From: Tyto alba
Lineage: Eukaryota; Chordata; Aves; Strigiformes; Tytonidae
Length of the DNA stretch: 64,000 bases
NCBI RefSeq assembly: GCF_018691265.1
Contig: NW_024881327.1
Location: forward strand, 26,901,936-26,965,935
Direction: 5' to 3'
Below are positions 27,401 through 39,679 of the stretch, piece by piece. The notes beneath the pieces are model-generated. The model did not search any database and was not told the origin of the DNA. It saw only the letters and a program-made list of their open reading frames with translations. Position 1 is the stretch's first letter. Each line of letters starts with the position of its first letter. The position numbers and the translations under genes are program-made.

Positions 27401-28344
27401 GGACTAGCTCCCATCAGAGCAGACAAACAGGATACTGTTTCAAGTGAGTAACATTCACTGGTTTTGAGCGATTCTTGAGAGTAGTTTTTTGTTTCTGGAT
27501 GATAGAAAGTGATATGATATCTGGTTCCAGATTTCATCCGAAGTTCTGTAGAATTGTCTGTGTTTTGAACGTTCAGAACTAAGTTTGAAACTTAAATTTT
27601 CTCTGGCAGCTAAAAGCAGAGAATGGCTTATGCTTTGATGGCAAAGAATATCAGAAAGAAATTATTTAATCCTGTCCTGTAATGAGATTTTTTTTCCATT
27701 ACACATGCTGTTTAAAATCCATACAGACCCTTCCTATGATGTTATCAATTGTATGCAAGATCATGAGTAAATGAATCCCACTGAACATAATTATACCAGA
27801 TAATAATGTTGTTTGACCTAGTTAAGAAATCTGATAATAGATTTTGGCTTTTCTTTAAGGAACTACTATATATCTTATTAAACACAGTCAAACTCCCTCC
27901 CCTTTTCCCCTCCTATATGTTTTTCTGTGTGTGTTTAACTAACTTCCTAGTTTTACGTAGCAGATAAAACCTTGAACACTGTCATATATGCAAGGCAGGA
28001 GTCATTCATGTGAACCATTAATGCTGTCATGAATTAGAGTCCTCAGCAAGTTCATGGATGAAAGTAAATCCTAGTCATTTATTCTGCCTTTTGAATACAC
28101 TGGCATTTCAGCAAAACTAAAATATTTGTAATCCTCTCATGGCAGCATTTATAACTGCTTCAGTTTGACATTTTCCCCTTGTTATTTGTGGGAAATTTGT
28201 TATCTGCTGAAGAGTTTGTGCACATGAACACAGAAATTAAGAAAGTGTACAACTGTAGGATAGCCTTAACTCTGCTGCTGGAAGAGTAAAAAGGCAAGTG
28301 CTGTCCCTCCCTGCATTGACTCTTGTCTTTGTGCTGGTGCAAGC

Positions 28345-29414
28345 TGTCGTGGTTTGAGCCTGGTCGGCAGCCAACCACCATGCAGCCACTCTCTCTCCCT
28401 TCTCTTCCGGCAATGAGAAGGGACAGAGAGCCAGGCTTGGGTTCGAGATAGGACTGGGATGCAGAAAAATCACCCTTTATGGTCATGAGCAAAAGCAGAC
28501 TCATTAGGGGAAGAAAAAAAAAGAACATACATTTATTACAGACACTAACGATACTTAACAGAGTAGGACAGTAAGAAACATTGCCACATCTTGAGAACAC
28601 CTTCCCCCCACCCCTCCCTTCTTCCCGGGTTCAGCTCTGCTCCTGATATCTCTACCTCCTCCCCCAGTGGCGCAGGGGCAGGGAATGGGGGGTGCAGTCA
28701 GTGCTGCTGCTTCTTTCATCTTTGGTGGGAGGAGCTTCTGGAACTTCTTCCCCCTGCTCCATCATGGTCCCCCTCTCACAGGAGACAGTCCTCCACAAAC
28801 TTTCTCCTACATGAGTCCCTCCCACAGGCCGCAGCATTCCCCACACTGCTCTGTCGTGGGTCACTAACTTCCTCCAACTGGAGTCCCTCCCACGGCTGCA
28901 GCCCTTCCCGAGCTGCTCTGGCATGGGACTCCCCCGCATGCTGCAATCCTCCCAGCACTGAATTACAGCAGCGGGGCTACCTTTTCCCATGAGACCCCAG
29001 CCTCCTTCAGGCACAGCAGCTTGATCACCCAGGCAAAAAACACAGGCCATAAATCAATGTCTGCTCCACCGTAGATCTTCATGGGTGGCGGTGGGGGCCG
29101 CCCTGCCGTCTCACCACAGGATACAGGGGGGTCTCTGCTCCGGCACACCTCCCCCCTCCTTTCTTCCTCCGTTCCTCCACTGACCTTGGTGTTCATGCAG
29201 CTGCAGCAAATCCTCCTCACAAATCTGACTGCTTGTCACCACGTCCCTTCTTAAAGACGTTATTGCAGAGGCACAGCTGATTGGCTCAGTTTTCAAGCAG
29301 AGATGGAGCTGACTTGGAGCTGGGGGAGCTTTGAGAAGCTTCTCACAGGGGGCCGCCCCGATAGCCCCCTCCCCTGCTACCAAAAAACCCCACCACTCAC
29401 TCAAACCCAGGACA
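28345..29414 (-). mobile_element. Solo LTR of an avian endogenous retrovirus (LTR-1, 1,070 bp)
   Basis: On the + strand it opens TGTCGTGGTTTGAGCC and closes CAAACCCAGGACA, an imperfect inverted terminal repeat in TG...CA form. A perfect 5-bp duplication CAAGC flanks it at 28340-28344 and 29415-29419. Reading the minus strand gives a sensible promoter order: CCAAT (29280-29284), a TTTAAG TATA-like box (29250-29256), then AATAAA (28532-28537). The element therefore points antisense to FRYL. It shares long blocks with LTR-2, for example the region around 28530-28700. No gag, pol or env sequence is present. A 5-bp duplication fits ERVL-type or some class I elements, but family naming needs a repeat library. 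Confidence 0.88.
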
Positions 29415-31224
29415 CAAGCATATGTGCCATCATGTGGTGAGCAAACTGGACAACTGACTGTCAAAATTAACCTGGGGAAAAAAATGAATACATATGCTGC
29501 TTTTCCAGTTCAGGTCATTACATGGCTGCACACTTGTGTTCACCTGCACAGGAGGAGGATGGTGCAGGGGAAATAGCTGGCTGGGAGGGATTGCATCCTT
29601 TGACAATACTGCAGTTCATGCCATCTGAAGGGGGCTGTGGGAAACTGTAGTCAAGGAGTGGGGTCTGTGGCACTGTGGGCTGATCTAAGGCTGTCCTGGT
29701 ATCACGTTTTCCTGGCTTCATGGTTGTGCCCTCTGCACTGAAATTTCTGCAACGCTTCTGGGAGCTGGTCTAGTTGTAGTCCAGTTGCTTCTCCTTTTCT
29801 TGCCAGGGTTAGATTTTTGTCCAGTTTGTCCACTTTGAGTTGATTTCCTGTGTTGTTGAGTGAGCCTGGGGGGAGGATTTGCCTGCATTATGCCTGGGTT
29901 TACATCAGTCTAAACAGCCTTGGGGTTTCATCCTTAGTGAGAGAAGCTGTTTTGTAGCTTTGAAAGTTAGTGTACTAAGATGGTCTCTTGGTGAGGATTA
30001 GTTTACTAATGCAAAGTAAAGGTAGTACTTGAAGAGATCTTTAAATGTCAGGGCTTTTTAAGGCAATCTTTTGAAAACTGGAGACAGAAACGTGTTGTGT
30101 AAACACACAGTTAAGACTTGTCTCCATGAAGCAAATTTACACCTTGTTCTGGGTTAAGGAGCACTGTTAGTTCTTCCTTGTTTTCCTACAGAGGCCCTTA
30201 GTTTCCCTACACAGAGTTGAGTACCAGCTTCTCATTGTTCAGGAGTGTGGACTGGACCCAAGCTGTGGCATATTGCCTTAAGTCCCCAGTCCTGATAAAC
30301 TGGGGATTGTGGCATACTCCAGTAGGTAAGTCTAGAAGGAGCCAAAGCAGTTACTTTTCTAAATTTCTTCTGACCAGACACCTCTAATGATGTTCAAAAA
30401 GAGGTTTAAACTTCTCTCATTTCTTTCCAGTCTGTTAGCTTCAATATGTGGCTTAAAATAATAGAGTCCAGTTTGTCTGTTGAGTAGAACAAAGCTTTAG
30501 CTTTCTTAGAAACTCTCATATTGAGGATAGAAGCAACTATTCGCTTAGAATTGTACAGTGTCTGTTAGGAGTCCTTAGGTACTTGATTTTTTTTATTTTG
30601 TTCATCTGCAGATGGAGGGGAAAGCGTTGTTCAAAACCTGTGTGTTGCAGCGTTTTTCTGTTTTGTCAGTCTCATACTTGGTGTTTCTGTTTGTTACCTG
30701 CTATGACTAGGAAGGATATATTCCTACCTTTTGCCTCTTCTCTCCTCAAACCTCTGTGCTCTCATTCTTGATGCATAATGCATCTTTCTCATTTCGTGGG
30801 CTGCCTTTGGAAGCATCAGGGCTCAAGAATAACAAGAGCGCAGATGCTGGAGAATGTGGAAATTGTAAAAAACATGTAGTATTTTTTAAAGTGCCTGGCA
30901 CATTTATGCTTCTATACTGAGGGATAAGCCAATCTTCAGATGCTGGATGAGAAATAATTTTTCTTTCAGGTCAGATGCCTTGGGTTGTCGTCTTTCTTTT
31001 GCAGCACACACTTCGTTCTGTTTCTTAATGCCTTTGTGTACTTTCATCTAGTGAACTTCCACCATAGATCTAGAACATGACAGTGTCTTTGATCTCCTGT
31101 TGTCTGCTCTGTGTGGCACACACTATCCTGTGTCTTTTAGTACCTCTGTTACCGAGATCAAAGTGCTAGATCAAAGTGTTAGAGGATGTTCAGAAATGCT
31201 TTATGGCATGTGGTGTGCATGCAT

Positions 31225-31305
31225 GTAGTTCTGGTGTTGTCCCTGGTTGCTGGGAACTCAGCTCTATGACCTTGGCAAGTCCTTCCAGCCTTGAAGATGT
31301 CATAC
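31225..31305 (+). mobile_element. Probable decayed CR1 LINE 3' tail
   Basis: The segment at 31265-31303 (core ATGACCTTGGCAAGTCC, then TTCCAGCCTTGAAGAT) resembles the CR1 3' end, whose sense strand reads roughly ATGATCTTGTAGGTC followed by TTTTCCAACCTTGATGAT. I judge this from memory of the consensus. The upstream limit is a guess and divergence is high. Confidence 0.4.
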
Positions 31306-32976
31306 TGCAATTTACTTACAGGGAAAAAAAAAAAATGTGCATTACTCCAACTAAACAGCAAGTTTGTACAAAAACTTAGGGGAAAAAACACAGGTCATAT
31401 GTAATACTCACAACCTTCTGCCAAGGTAACCTTCCTTTTTGATTAGAGGCTAAGGTAGCTGTGACCATTTTGTTTTTACTCCTGCTGAATTGCTCACTTC
31501 AATAATACATTTGATAAATGATTACTTTCAGTGGAAGTTGAGGAAGTCTGTGTTACCTAAAATGTGACTTTCTGAACTGATAGAAGAATTTATGAATGGT
31601 TGGGCCTTAAACTTGAGAAGATGCAAGTGAAGTACCAACGGTTTGGTCTCCATGGCAACCAGTATTTTCATGAATGAGTTGAACACTGAAAAAATGTTTG
31701 AATAAAATTTGTGGCTATTACTTTAGCTAATAGGAATTGCATATGTACAAGATGAAAACACACAAAAATTTTGCCAGTTTGTCAAAATTGGCCAAGTGCA
31801 TCTCCTCGCACTTTAACTATAAAAAGTGTTAAAGAATCTTACCTGAAAAAATTGTGGTATGTAATACAATAAAATAGACCATGACTTGGCTCCCTATACA
31901 ACTACCTTAGGAAAAGAAAATCTTAATACCAATATGTAAGAATTCTTAGTATCAATTCCCAATATCAATTAAAGAAAAATAACATCTGCTAGAGAAATAT
32001 CAGACCTTTCTGGGTAGATCTGGGGCATCATTAGAGATGTCAATAGTTATTTTGATTTATAGCATGCAAGACAAGAATTGTAGTTATTTAATTGTTGTGT
32101 GTATGCTAAACTTATGTATGAATGAGTTCTGATACATGATTTTTGGTACTGCAACTCACATTGTCTGGCAGCTGTGATAATAAAGAAATGGTTTTGACTT
32201 TTTAGGGAGAAAAATAAAAGTAGATAAATATATATGTAAACTTATTATCTGACAATTTCAGTATAAAGGTGAAAGCACTAATCCTCAGAGAGGGAGACTA
32301 AATATATCCAGTGTTATTTATATTGATTGATTAATTATTATTTCTGATAAGGATCAAGTCTTCCAGATACGTGACTTGAGAATGGAGAAGAATAGTTAGC
32401 ATGACATTTCTAGAAAGGGTTTGTGTTCTTGTTAGGAAAATAAGCTTACTAACAAAAAGTGCCAGGAGGGGCCAAGGAAATACTTCTCTTGAAAATACTT
32501 GGACACCAATTAGAAACTTGAACTTCATGGACAATTTATAAAAATTGAATTAAGCAGATGCCTCTCACAGTATAGGGTGATAACCCTTTTACATTGAACC
32601 TTTTAATTTTTAGTCATACTTGAATAAAGATATGAGATATTAAAAGCTGTAATCTTTATCATATTCCTCATACAGTTGTATTCAGAACTGGGTGGTTCAC
32701 ACAGCAAAAGACAGTTTTGCATTTTATCAATAAGAAAAATTAGCTACATAGCAAAGTTCTGTGCAACCTAGAGTAGAATTTCCTACCTAATTTAAAAAAC
32801 CTCATTCTGTTGGATGTTATAGCTAGTTATTTCCTCCTTCTGGTTTACAGAATTTACTGTGTGAATATGGCTGTGTGGTGGATGGGAAAGTAAATAAGTG
32901 ACAGGTGCTGTGTTAGAAGCTCTACTTTATAGCTCTTTGTTTTTCTTTTTTTTTTTTTTTTTTTTTTTTCCTATAG

Positions 32977-33176
32977 CCTCCACACCACCCAGCAGAGTAA
33001 ATAAGCGCAGAGTTTCTCCAAGTGTTGTTTCCACCTGGGAAAAGAGAGGCATCATCATGTCTAACATTACTATTGATCCAGATGTCAAACCTGGGGAGTA
33101 TGTCATCAAAAGCCTCTTTGCTGAATTTGCTGTTCAAGCTGAAAAGAAAATTGAAGTCGTAATGGCTGAACCTTTG
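32977..33176 (+). CDS. FRYL: FRYL coding exon 2 (contains canonical start Met)
   Basis: The acceptor is ctatag after a 24-T polypyrimidine run, and the donor is TTG|gtgagt. It supplies codons 26-92 of the long product. The first part (STPPSRVNKRRVSPSVVSTW...) is basic and Ser/Pro-rich, with no predicted fold. The ATG at 33057 (residue 53, A at -3) starts MSNITIDPDVKPGEYV, the start given for human FRYL as I recall. The rest leads into the helical-repeat N-terminal region (KSLFAEFAVQAEKKIEVVM). A transcript that begins at a different first exon would use 33057 as its start, whereas transcripts from the CpG island would add 52 residues. Confidence 0.95.
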
Positions 33177-34028
33177 GTGAGTCCTTTTTTTTTTTTTTTT
33201 TTCATGGTATCCCTTCAAATGGTCCTGATTGTCTTCTAAAATAGGCTGATTTACCATTTATATGGTTACTGAAAAAAACCCCAAACATCCCCAGATATTG
33301 TTGACTTTTCAAAGGGATTACTGCAAGAATAAATATCCTTCTGCAAGCAGGGTTGCTACCTGAATTATATATTATTGACTGCTGTTAAAATTGTTACGTA
33401 GTGGTTACTGGAAACAAGACCTCTTAGTATTTGTAAGTTATGTAAAGTTACAAAAGGAAATAGTGACAACAAAAGATTCTCTTTTATTAACACTGCAAAG
33501 TGTGTTTCCTGTTGCTGTTGCTTTGAAATAATACTTTGACAATATACTTTCAAGAAAATATGCATCTGGTTTGTTTCCCAAAGTAATGAGACTGGCACCT
33601 GGAAGAATACAGTAGTCAGCATATATTGCAGATTAGGCAAAATGTAAAATTCTGTTGGTGATCCAGAGCACATGATCTTGAAATAAATTATTTTTTTAAA
33701 AAACTTGAAAATTTCTGGGGGGAAAAAAAAAGGCTTTTTTAAGTTGGAAATTTGTTAAGGAGGTGAGACGCTGCAGCTTGCAGAAGGCCTCTGTTTGCCA
33801 CTGGTGCTTGCAAAAATGTTCAGGTGCAGAAGTGCACATGTGAGCACTTGAGCCCTAGTTTTGAAAATTTAGGAAAAAATGTTGCTAAGAAGCAATCTAA
33901 AAGAACAGAAAAATGGGGCTAAACATGTTTTGTAGTGTCGCTGGATAGAATCATCTTCAGCTGAAACCATTAGCAGATCAAAGGCTGAGGAAAATGAAAC
34001 ATTTCTTTACACTCTCTTAAGTATACAT

Positions 34029-34057
34029 TATATATATATATGTGTGTGTGTGTGTGT
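34029..34057 (+). repeat. (TA)n(TG)n dinucleotide repeat
   Basis: Twelve bases of alternating TA followed by 17 bases of alternating TG, in intron 2 of FRYL. Probably polymorphic in length. Confidence 0.9.
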
Positions 34058-34232
34058 ACCAGGCAAGCCTACAATTAAAACTTAACTTGTCTGTTTCCTT
34101 ATAGACATCCAAAAGAGTCATTCAGGAGGGTTTGATAAGAAAGCACACAGAATCTTTGCGGGAAAAGGGGCACACAGATGGTGATGGGTGCATGGCTAAG
34201 AAATGAGCTGAGAGCTCCGGGGGCGTTGATGC

Positions 34233-34560
34233 TGTGGGGGGAAGAGCAGATAGCTCCACTCAGGGGGGCCGGGGGCCTGCTGCTGCCAGCGCTGCTCCCT
34301 CGGCCGCTTCTCCCTTCATCGGCCGAGCACGCGGCGAGGGTAGAGCTTGCCCAGGATGTCACAGACTGGCTGCAGTTCGGATGAGCTGAAGAGGGTTTTT
34401 CCTATAGGCACCGCTAGTTTGGAGTTAAATCTCCTAACCGAATACTGGTAGCAAGGTAAATAGAATAGCCCTGGAGGCCCACTTGTGCTGCAAAACTTGT
34501 CCCTAGACCAGATTAAATAAAACCTCTGACAACAATCCTGGGCTGTGTCTCCCTGCCACA
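34233..34560 (+). mobile_element. Possible solo LTR, sense orientation (328 bp)
   Basis: A G+C-rich block stands out in an AT-rich intron. It starts TGTGGGGGGAAG and ends CTCCCTGCCACA, which form imperfect inverted ends (TGTGG...CCACA). An AATAAA at 34516-34521 lies about 40 bases from the end, as expected near an R/U5 boundary in the + direction. GTTGA copies lie close to both ends (34225-34229 and 34563-34567) but do not abut a clean TG...CA element, so the target duplication is not convincing. It could instead be a G+C-rich unique segment. Confidence 0.4.
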
Positions 34561-36184
34561 CTGTTGACTGTTGATTAAACAAATGTTTTTAAATCTGTTA
34601 ATCATACAAAATCAAAACATCTCACCAGATTAAAAATCAGAAAACCCGTGGAACTAATGAAATAACATACTTCTCAAAGAAGAGTCATTCCCAGATCTCG
34701 TTGGGTGGTTTTATGATGAAGTCCACCTTAATCAGGATCTTTCATTAATAAGATTCTGAAATTTGTGTTTTGTGTGTATACAGTATGTATAAAATTCTTT
34801 GGGATAAAATAAGAAATTATAAGTATTACTAGAGTAATATATATTTGCGAAGGTCTTTAGCAGTTCTCTCTGGGTTCATTTGCCAAGTTGAATTCCGTTA
34901 AACAAAATATTTTTTAATGCAATCAAATATAAATTTACACATATAGCCATCATTCCTTATTTTGTATTGGTGGAAAGGAAGGACTGTTACAGAAAACCAG
35001 CAATTTAAGGGGTGCCAAAAGCTGTAGAAAAGTGGAAAAACCTGGACCTTTGTAACACAAGGAGGTAGAAGGAAATCCTTAAGTATTTCAATGAAAAGTG
35101 GTTTTATTTTTGTATGTAGTATTTGATATAAATACTGAATATTCAGTTCTCGTGTATGACATTTAAAATGAAAGATAAAAGGCTGAAAGGGCACTGGAAA
35201 GGCACTGGCTGAGATTGGAGAAAAGGCTTTAATGGAAGAAAGGAAGGCCTTTTATCATTTTAGCGTGATTTGATTTTGTGGGATGACTTGGCTACAAATA
35301 ATAATGTGGAGAATATATATAGTGTTACATAAATCTTTAATGCATTAGATGAAGCTAGGCTGTTGGATAAAGCTGTTTGAAAGAATTTGGAGACAGGCCA
35401 GTTCAAGTTAGGAGCTAGACACTTTTTAAAACTTGAAGATGAACATGCAGTACGGGAGCAAAAATTAATTAAAAAATAATAATAATTTTTTAAAAGTGAC
35501 TTCAGATCAAGACAGGACCTGGGGGTGAGGGAACAGTACCATTTTGAGTAGATGTATGGGTTTCATTTGGAAGTAACTGACTTGTGATTTTTAAAAGTAA
35601 CAATGTTTTTTCTGCCCGTGAATTTACTTAAAATACTCAGTGAGTAACAAAGTAGTTTTCTTTCACTGATTTAATTAAGAGTTCTCTGCTTGCAAAATTT
35701 TAATACCACAGAGTTTCCAGAGTTATAGAAAGAGATTATCAGCAAATGCTTAAAATAAATGATTAAAGTAGCAAGTGTAACCACAGGAAGGAAGATCATC
35801 CTTTACTGAGTAAATTAAATTTAAAAACTGTAAAAAAAAAATCTATTTTTCTATGTCTTTTGTAGTAGTATATAAAGGAAAAGTGGCTCAGACACAGTTT
35901 ATTGTAGCTTAAAACACTCTTCCTCGGCTGAGCCAAGGATGACTGTGAGGCATGATACCAGCCTTCCCCAAATGTGAAACAAGCTATCCCAGTGCAAAAG
36001 ATTAGTGACAAATTCAGTTACTTTGTATTTTGTCAGACTGCATGTCAATACAGGTGGTTAGAATTTAAGCAGAGAATTTAACATGGTGCCACAAAGTTGT
36101 TCAGGAGGTAAGCTGCTAACTTAGTAAATTTCAGTCTCATGCTTAAGTCAAAACTAGCACGAGTATTTAAGGCTGTTGCCAACG

Positions 36185-36610
36185 CTAGCGATTTTATTTC
36201 ATCCTGGAGATGCTGAATATTGTTCCGGCTAGCACTGCATGCTTTGCAAGTCTTGCCTAGGTGCTTTCAAAAGCTTGCCCGGAGTCTGCAAGGTGTAGCA
36301 CAGGGCATCTCTTCAGGGCGGTGTTTCCCGTACTGGGCTCTGGTGCCGGGGCAGGGCTGCGGGCGCTCGGGCTGTGGGAGGCGAGGCAGCACCACGCACC
36401 CGCTTTCTTACTTAGGGCTTGGAGGGCAGAAACGAGGGCACTAGGTTTTTTTGTGCTCACCTGAGCCACCCTGCTGAGGTGTGCTGGCCACCAGAGGCCG
36501 GTGAATGCTGGAGAGAGGCCAACGGGTGGGACCTTTTTCCCGGGGCGCAGTTGTTTGCACAGCACATGCCCTCCTGTCTACATCCTGATCTCTGCTGCCT
36601 GCCATATGTT
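36185..36610. other. G+C- and CpG-rich patch within intron 2
   Basis: About 425 bases with frequent CpG and G+C-rich sequence, flanked by AT-rich intron. Several short open frames cross it, but none has recognisable content or good splice sites matched to FRYL phase. It could be an intragenic CpG island (alternative promoter or enhancer) or an unrecognised repeat. Confidence 0.5.
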
Positions 36611-39600
36611 GACATTTCTGCTTTACACAATGGATGCAAACTAGTCTTTAGTTAATTCAGTAGTGGTGGTGTGGTTTGTCTTTTTTTTTTTTTTTTTTGT
36701 TTCGTTTTGTTTTTTTTTCAGTTCACTTGTAAAAGATAAATGTAGACCTATTATTTCCATCTGTCACTGAACTTCAGGAAGCCAGGAAAATAAATCTTAA
36801 ATTATTAATTCAGTGAAAGTTTCCAGACCTTTACTTTATGCTGTTGGATAGATTTTTGTAAGTCATGTGAGATGACTGGGGCCATGACAAAGCAGAGTTA
36901 GAAGAAGATATTGAAAGAAAATAAATTTTAAAGCCATACAAGTCATTCAGAGGTCCCGATAAACCTATGACTGGGTTACAGAGTATTATTTGGTTATGTC
37001 ACATTTGTTTGATCAGTGTTACATTAACTACAGTGATATTTACCTTTTAGTAGTTAACATCTTTAATGTTGAGGAAAAATAATAGAGGGGATTATGAACT
37101 TGTAATGTCTTCATTCGTTCTGATAGTAAAAATCTGAAATGTTACATCAACATTTGATGTACAGTTCTCAATTAATACAGAATGTGGGGGACAAAAGCCA
37201 ACCTTTCAGAACTACCTTAAAAGTAGTTTGCTCTCTATTGACATATGGGTCTCAACTTTTTTGTCTAAAGACTTACAGATTATTTCACTTCTCTTTGATT
37301 TGTTATCATTCTTTTATTTAGCTATTTCTAGTTTTAGACACATGCAATGGGTATGATAAACCCAATGTTTGTTCACCTGTATAATGGTTTTGTAGTACCA
37401 TGATGGAAACATGGCATGCTGAGGCATTGTATCATAAGGAGACTTAAGAAACCTGACTTCTACCATCTTCTTACAGGAAAGTCACTTCTCTATCTTCTTG
37501 GGAAATAATTTTCTAGTTATTTTCCTTCAGCTTATTTAACAATATACGATGTTTATGTAGGGTGGAACATTTTTCGTGTTTCTGCTTTATAGATAAGATG
37601 GCAATTATTTGTGCAGTGTATGTAAAAGAATAGTACAGATAACACGAATTGACCGCCAGTAGACATTTCCTTATTAAAAAAAAAGGGAGGGAGGAATTCT
37701 AGTTAAAAGTGAATTCTGATTTGCAAGTGCTCTCTGGAGCATTATATGAATTTGTAAGATTCAAAAAAGTGTTTATTTGCCAGTATCTGAAACCTTTTTG
37801 TCCTTGATTTTGAATACACAGTGGAATAAAATCGGCTAATACATCAACTGATGAACAAATAAAACTATTTCACAATATTAAATGCATTTTTCTGAAACCA
37901 CCTTCTTTTAAAAAATATTTTTTTTTATTTAGACACACTGGAAGTATACATAAATGACAGTGTTTTCTTATACAATTAAGTGGATTTCTTTGGATTATAG
38001 AAGTGAAAATTGTCTTACTTGTGAATTAGTACCTATATTATTTCAAGTTATACTTTCAGAGTAGTCAAATGCTTTTTGCCTGGGCAACACTGAATTCAAG
38101 TTTTCAGAGGTTGTAATTGTTGCCAGAGATTGTGTCCTTTTGAACACCAAATGCAGCTGCATTCATAGCAGAAAATGACATAAATTTTCTCATATTTTCA
38201 AAATTTTGATTAGGACAAGTGAAAATAAACTGCCACTTTGAATCTTGGACTTGGTACATGCAATCCCAGTTTGTACCTGTTTAACATACAGCCTGACTGT
38301 TGCAGCCGTTTAGGTGTTAAATGCCAAGCAATATTGACTTTTAACATTTTTGTCAACAGTGTGACAGCATGGGTGTTTTCTCTCCCTGAACTACTGAGCA
38401 GTTATTTTGTGTTAACTGAGGCACAACCTGTTGAGAGAAGCACTGACTATCAGTATTGCAGACACTGTCTTTTGCATCCCAGACCAGGAAAGTCAACAGC
38501 TTTTTCAGTTTACTGCTTGATTTAACTTGCTCCATTAAAGCTCTTTGTTTGCTTATTGCAATCTAATGTGAGCTATTGACTCATTAACTTGAGTACTTTT
38601 TCTGCTTTCCTTGTCAAAGATAACATTTTCTATTCAGTTATAATAAAATGAAAAGTAGTTTAAAATTTCTTTAAGTAGCAAGAAATGCTCATCACATCTT
38701 TTTATATCTTCCTGCTTTGTAGTATGCCCTTAAAGCTGTCACTGTGGCACTTGGCTTACTGTAAATCATTGACCCTCAGAGCCAGTACCTGGGACTTAGT
38801 GTGGGCTTTTTGGTTTGGTTTGGTTTTTGCTTTTTTTTCCTCCTCCCCCCCCCTTCTTTTTTTACTTTCCAGGATAGCTTATCAAGACAGTATAAAAGTT
38901 GTATTTCTTGTAACTGTAGAATTTGGTACTGTCCACTGTGACTACTAAGAATTACTATTACAGTTCATGAGTGTTTTGTTTTCTTAATACTTTAATTCTC
39001 ACCAAATTATTTTGTCAGGAATATAATTTTATTTTCATTTTAACAGAGCAGTGTGTCTTATGGTACTGGTAGGAATGAAATAATGTAATAATTAAATTCT
39101 ACTAATATTGCATTTTTTCTGGACCTTACAAAGTTATTTCAAATGTAAAGCAAGTTGTTACTGGCATTCTCCTTTTCCTGGACTAGGTTTTCTAGCTATT
39201 TTTCATTGCAGTTCACAGAGAGCACAGATTGGAAATGCATTGAACAGTTGTCTCTGCCTTTGTGAAGGCATTTCAAAATTTATTCTTGTAGCTTACAGTA
39301 ACTGCCTTATATGAACATGAATATGCTTGTTAATTCAGATGGGAATGGCTTTCCTTCTAAGTTACACTTGGCGCCTGCCACCAGCTATCTCTGAGCACAC
39401 TGCCGTAGGCCCTGCTGTTTGGGAGAGGTGCCTGGTATTTTCTGTTTGTCAGTCTTTAACATTATTAGTATTAAGCTACCAAATTATTTTAGATCTGTAT
39501 TCTTCTATTTTGTGAATACACTCCACATCTTCAGAAATGGTTCATTGTTTGTTCTGAAGGAATTTGTCTTTGATAACAGTAAATTGCATTGTGAAATTGA

Positions 39601-39625
39601 TGTTTCTTTTCATTTTTTTTTACAG

Positions 39626-39679
39626 GAAAAGCTCTTGTCCAGATCTCTTCAGAGAGGTGAAGATCTTCAGTTTGATCAG
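39626..39679 (+). CDS. FRYL: FRYL coding exon 3 (18 codons)
   Basis: The acceptor is ttacag and the donor CAG|gtagga; both ends are phase 0. It encodes EKLLSRSLQRGEDLQFDQ, residues 93-110, which continue MAEPL from exon 2. The motif LQRGED.QFDQ is conserved in both FRY and FRYL, as I recall. The exon is only 54 nt but sits in the expected order between exons 2 and 4. Confidence 0.96.

Larger units (their letters stand above)
6710..32976 (+). other. FRYL: FRYL intron 1 (26.3 kb)
   Basis: Begins gtaagt and ends ctatag after a 24-base T run. It is mostly AT-rich unique-looking DNA. It contains one solo LTR (28345-29414), a probable old CR1 tail near 31225-31305, low-complexity tracts at 20361-20408 and 21851-21992, a 9-bp tandem repeat at 20542-20589, and an (AT)n/T tract at 24412-24454. 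A small exon-like block with good splice sites lies at 17839-17882. Slightly G+C-richer patches occur near 16940-17060 and 18000-18560 without recognisable coding content. Untranslated or alternative first exons could be hidden here. Confidence 0.85.
33177..39625 (+). other. FRYL: FRYL intron 2 (6.4 kb)
   Basis: Begins gtgagt, is followed at once by 18 T (33185-33202), and ends ttacag. It contains a (TA)n(TG)n tract at 34029-34057, an LTR-like block at 34233-34560, a G+C- and CpG-rich island at about 36185-36610, and a T-rich tract at 36680-36718. The remainder is AT-rich with nothing recognisable. Confidence 0.85.

Noticed and set aside
28160..29721. Cluster of open frames of 60-146 codons on both strands
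   Set aside because: Most lie inside solo LTR-1 or its edges. They overlap each other in several frames and show no gag, pol, env or host protein features.
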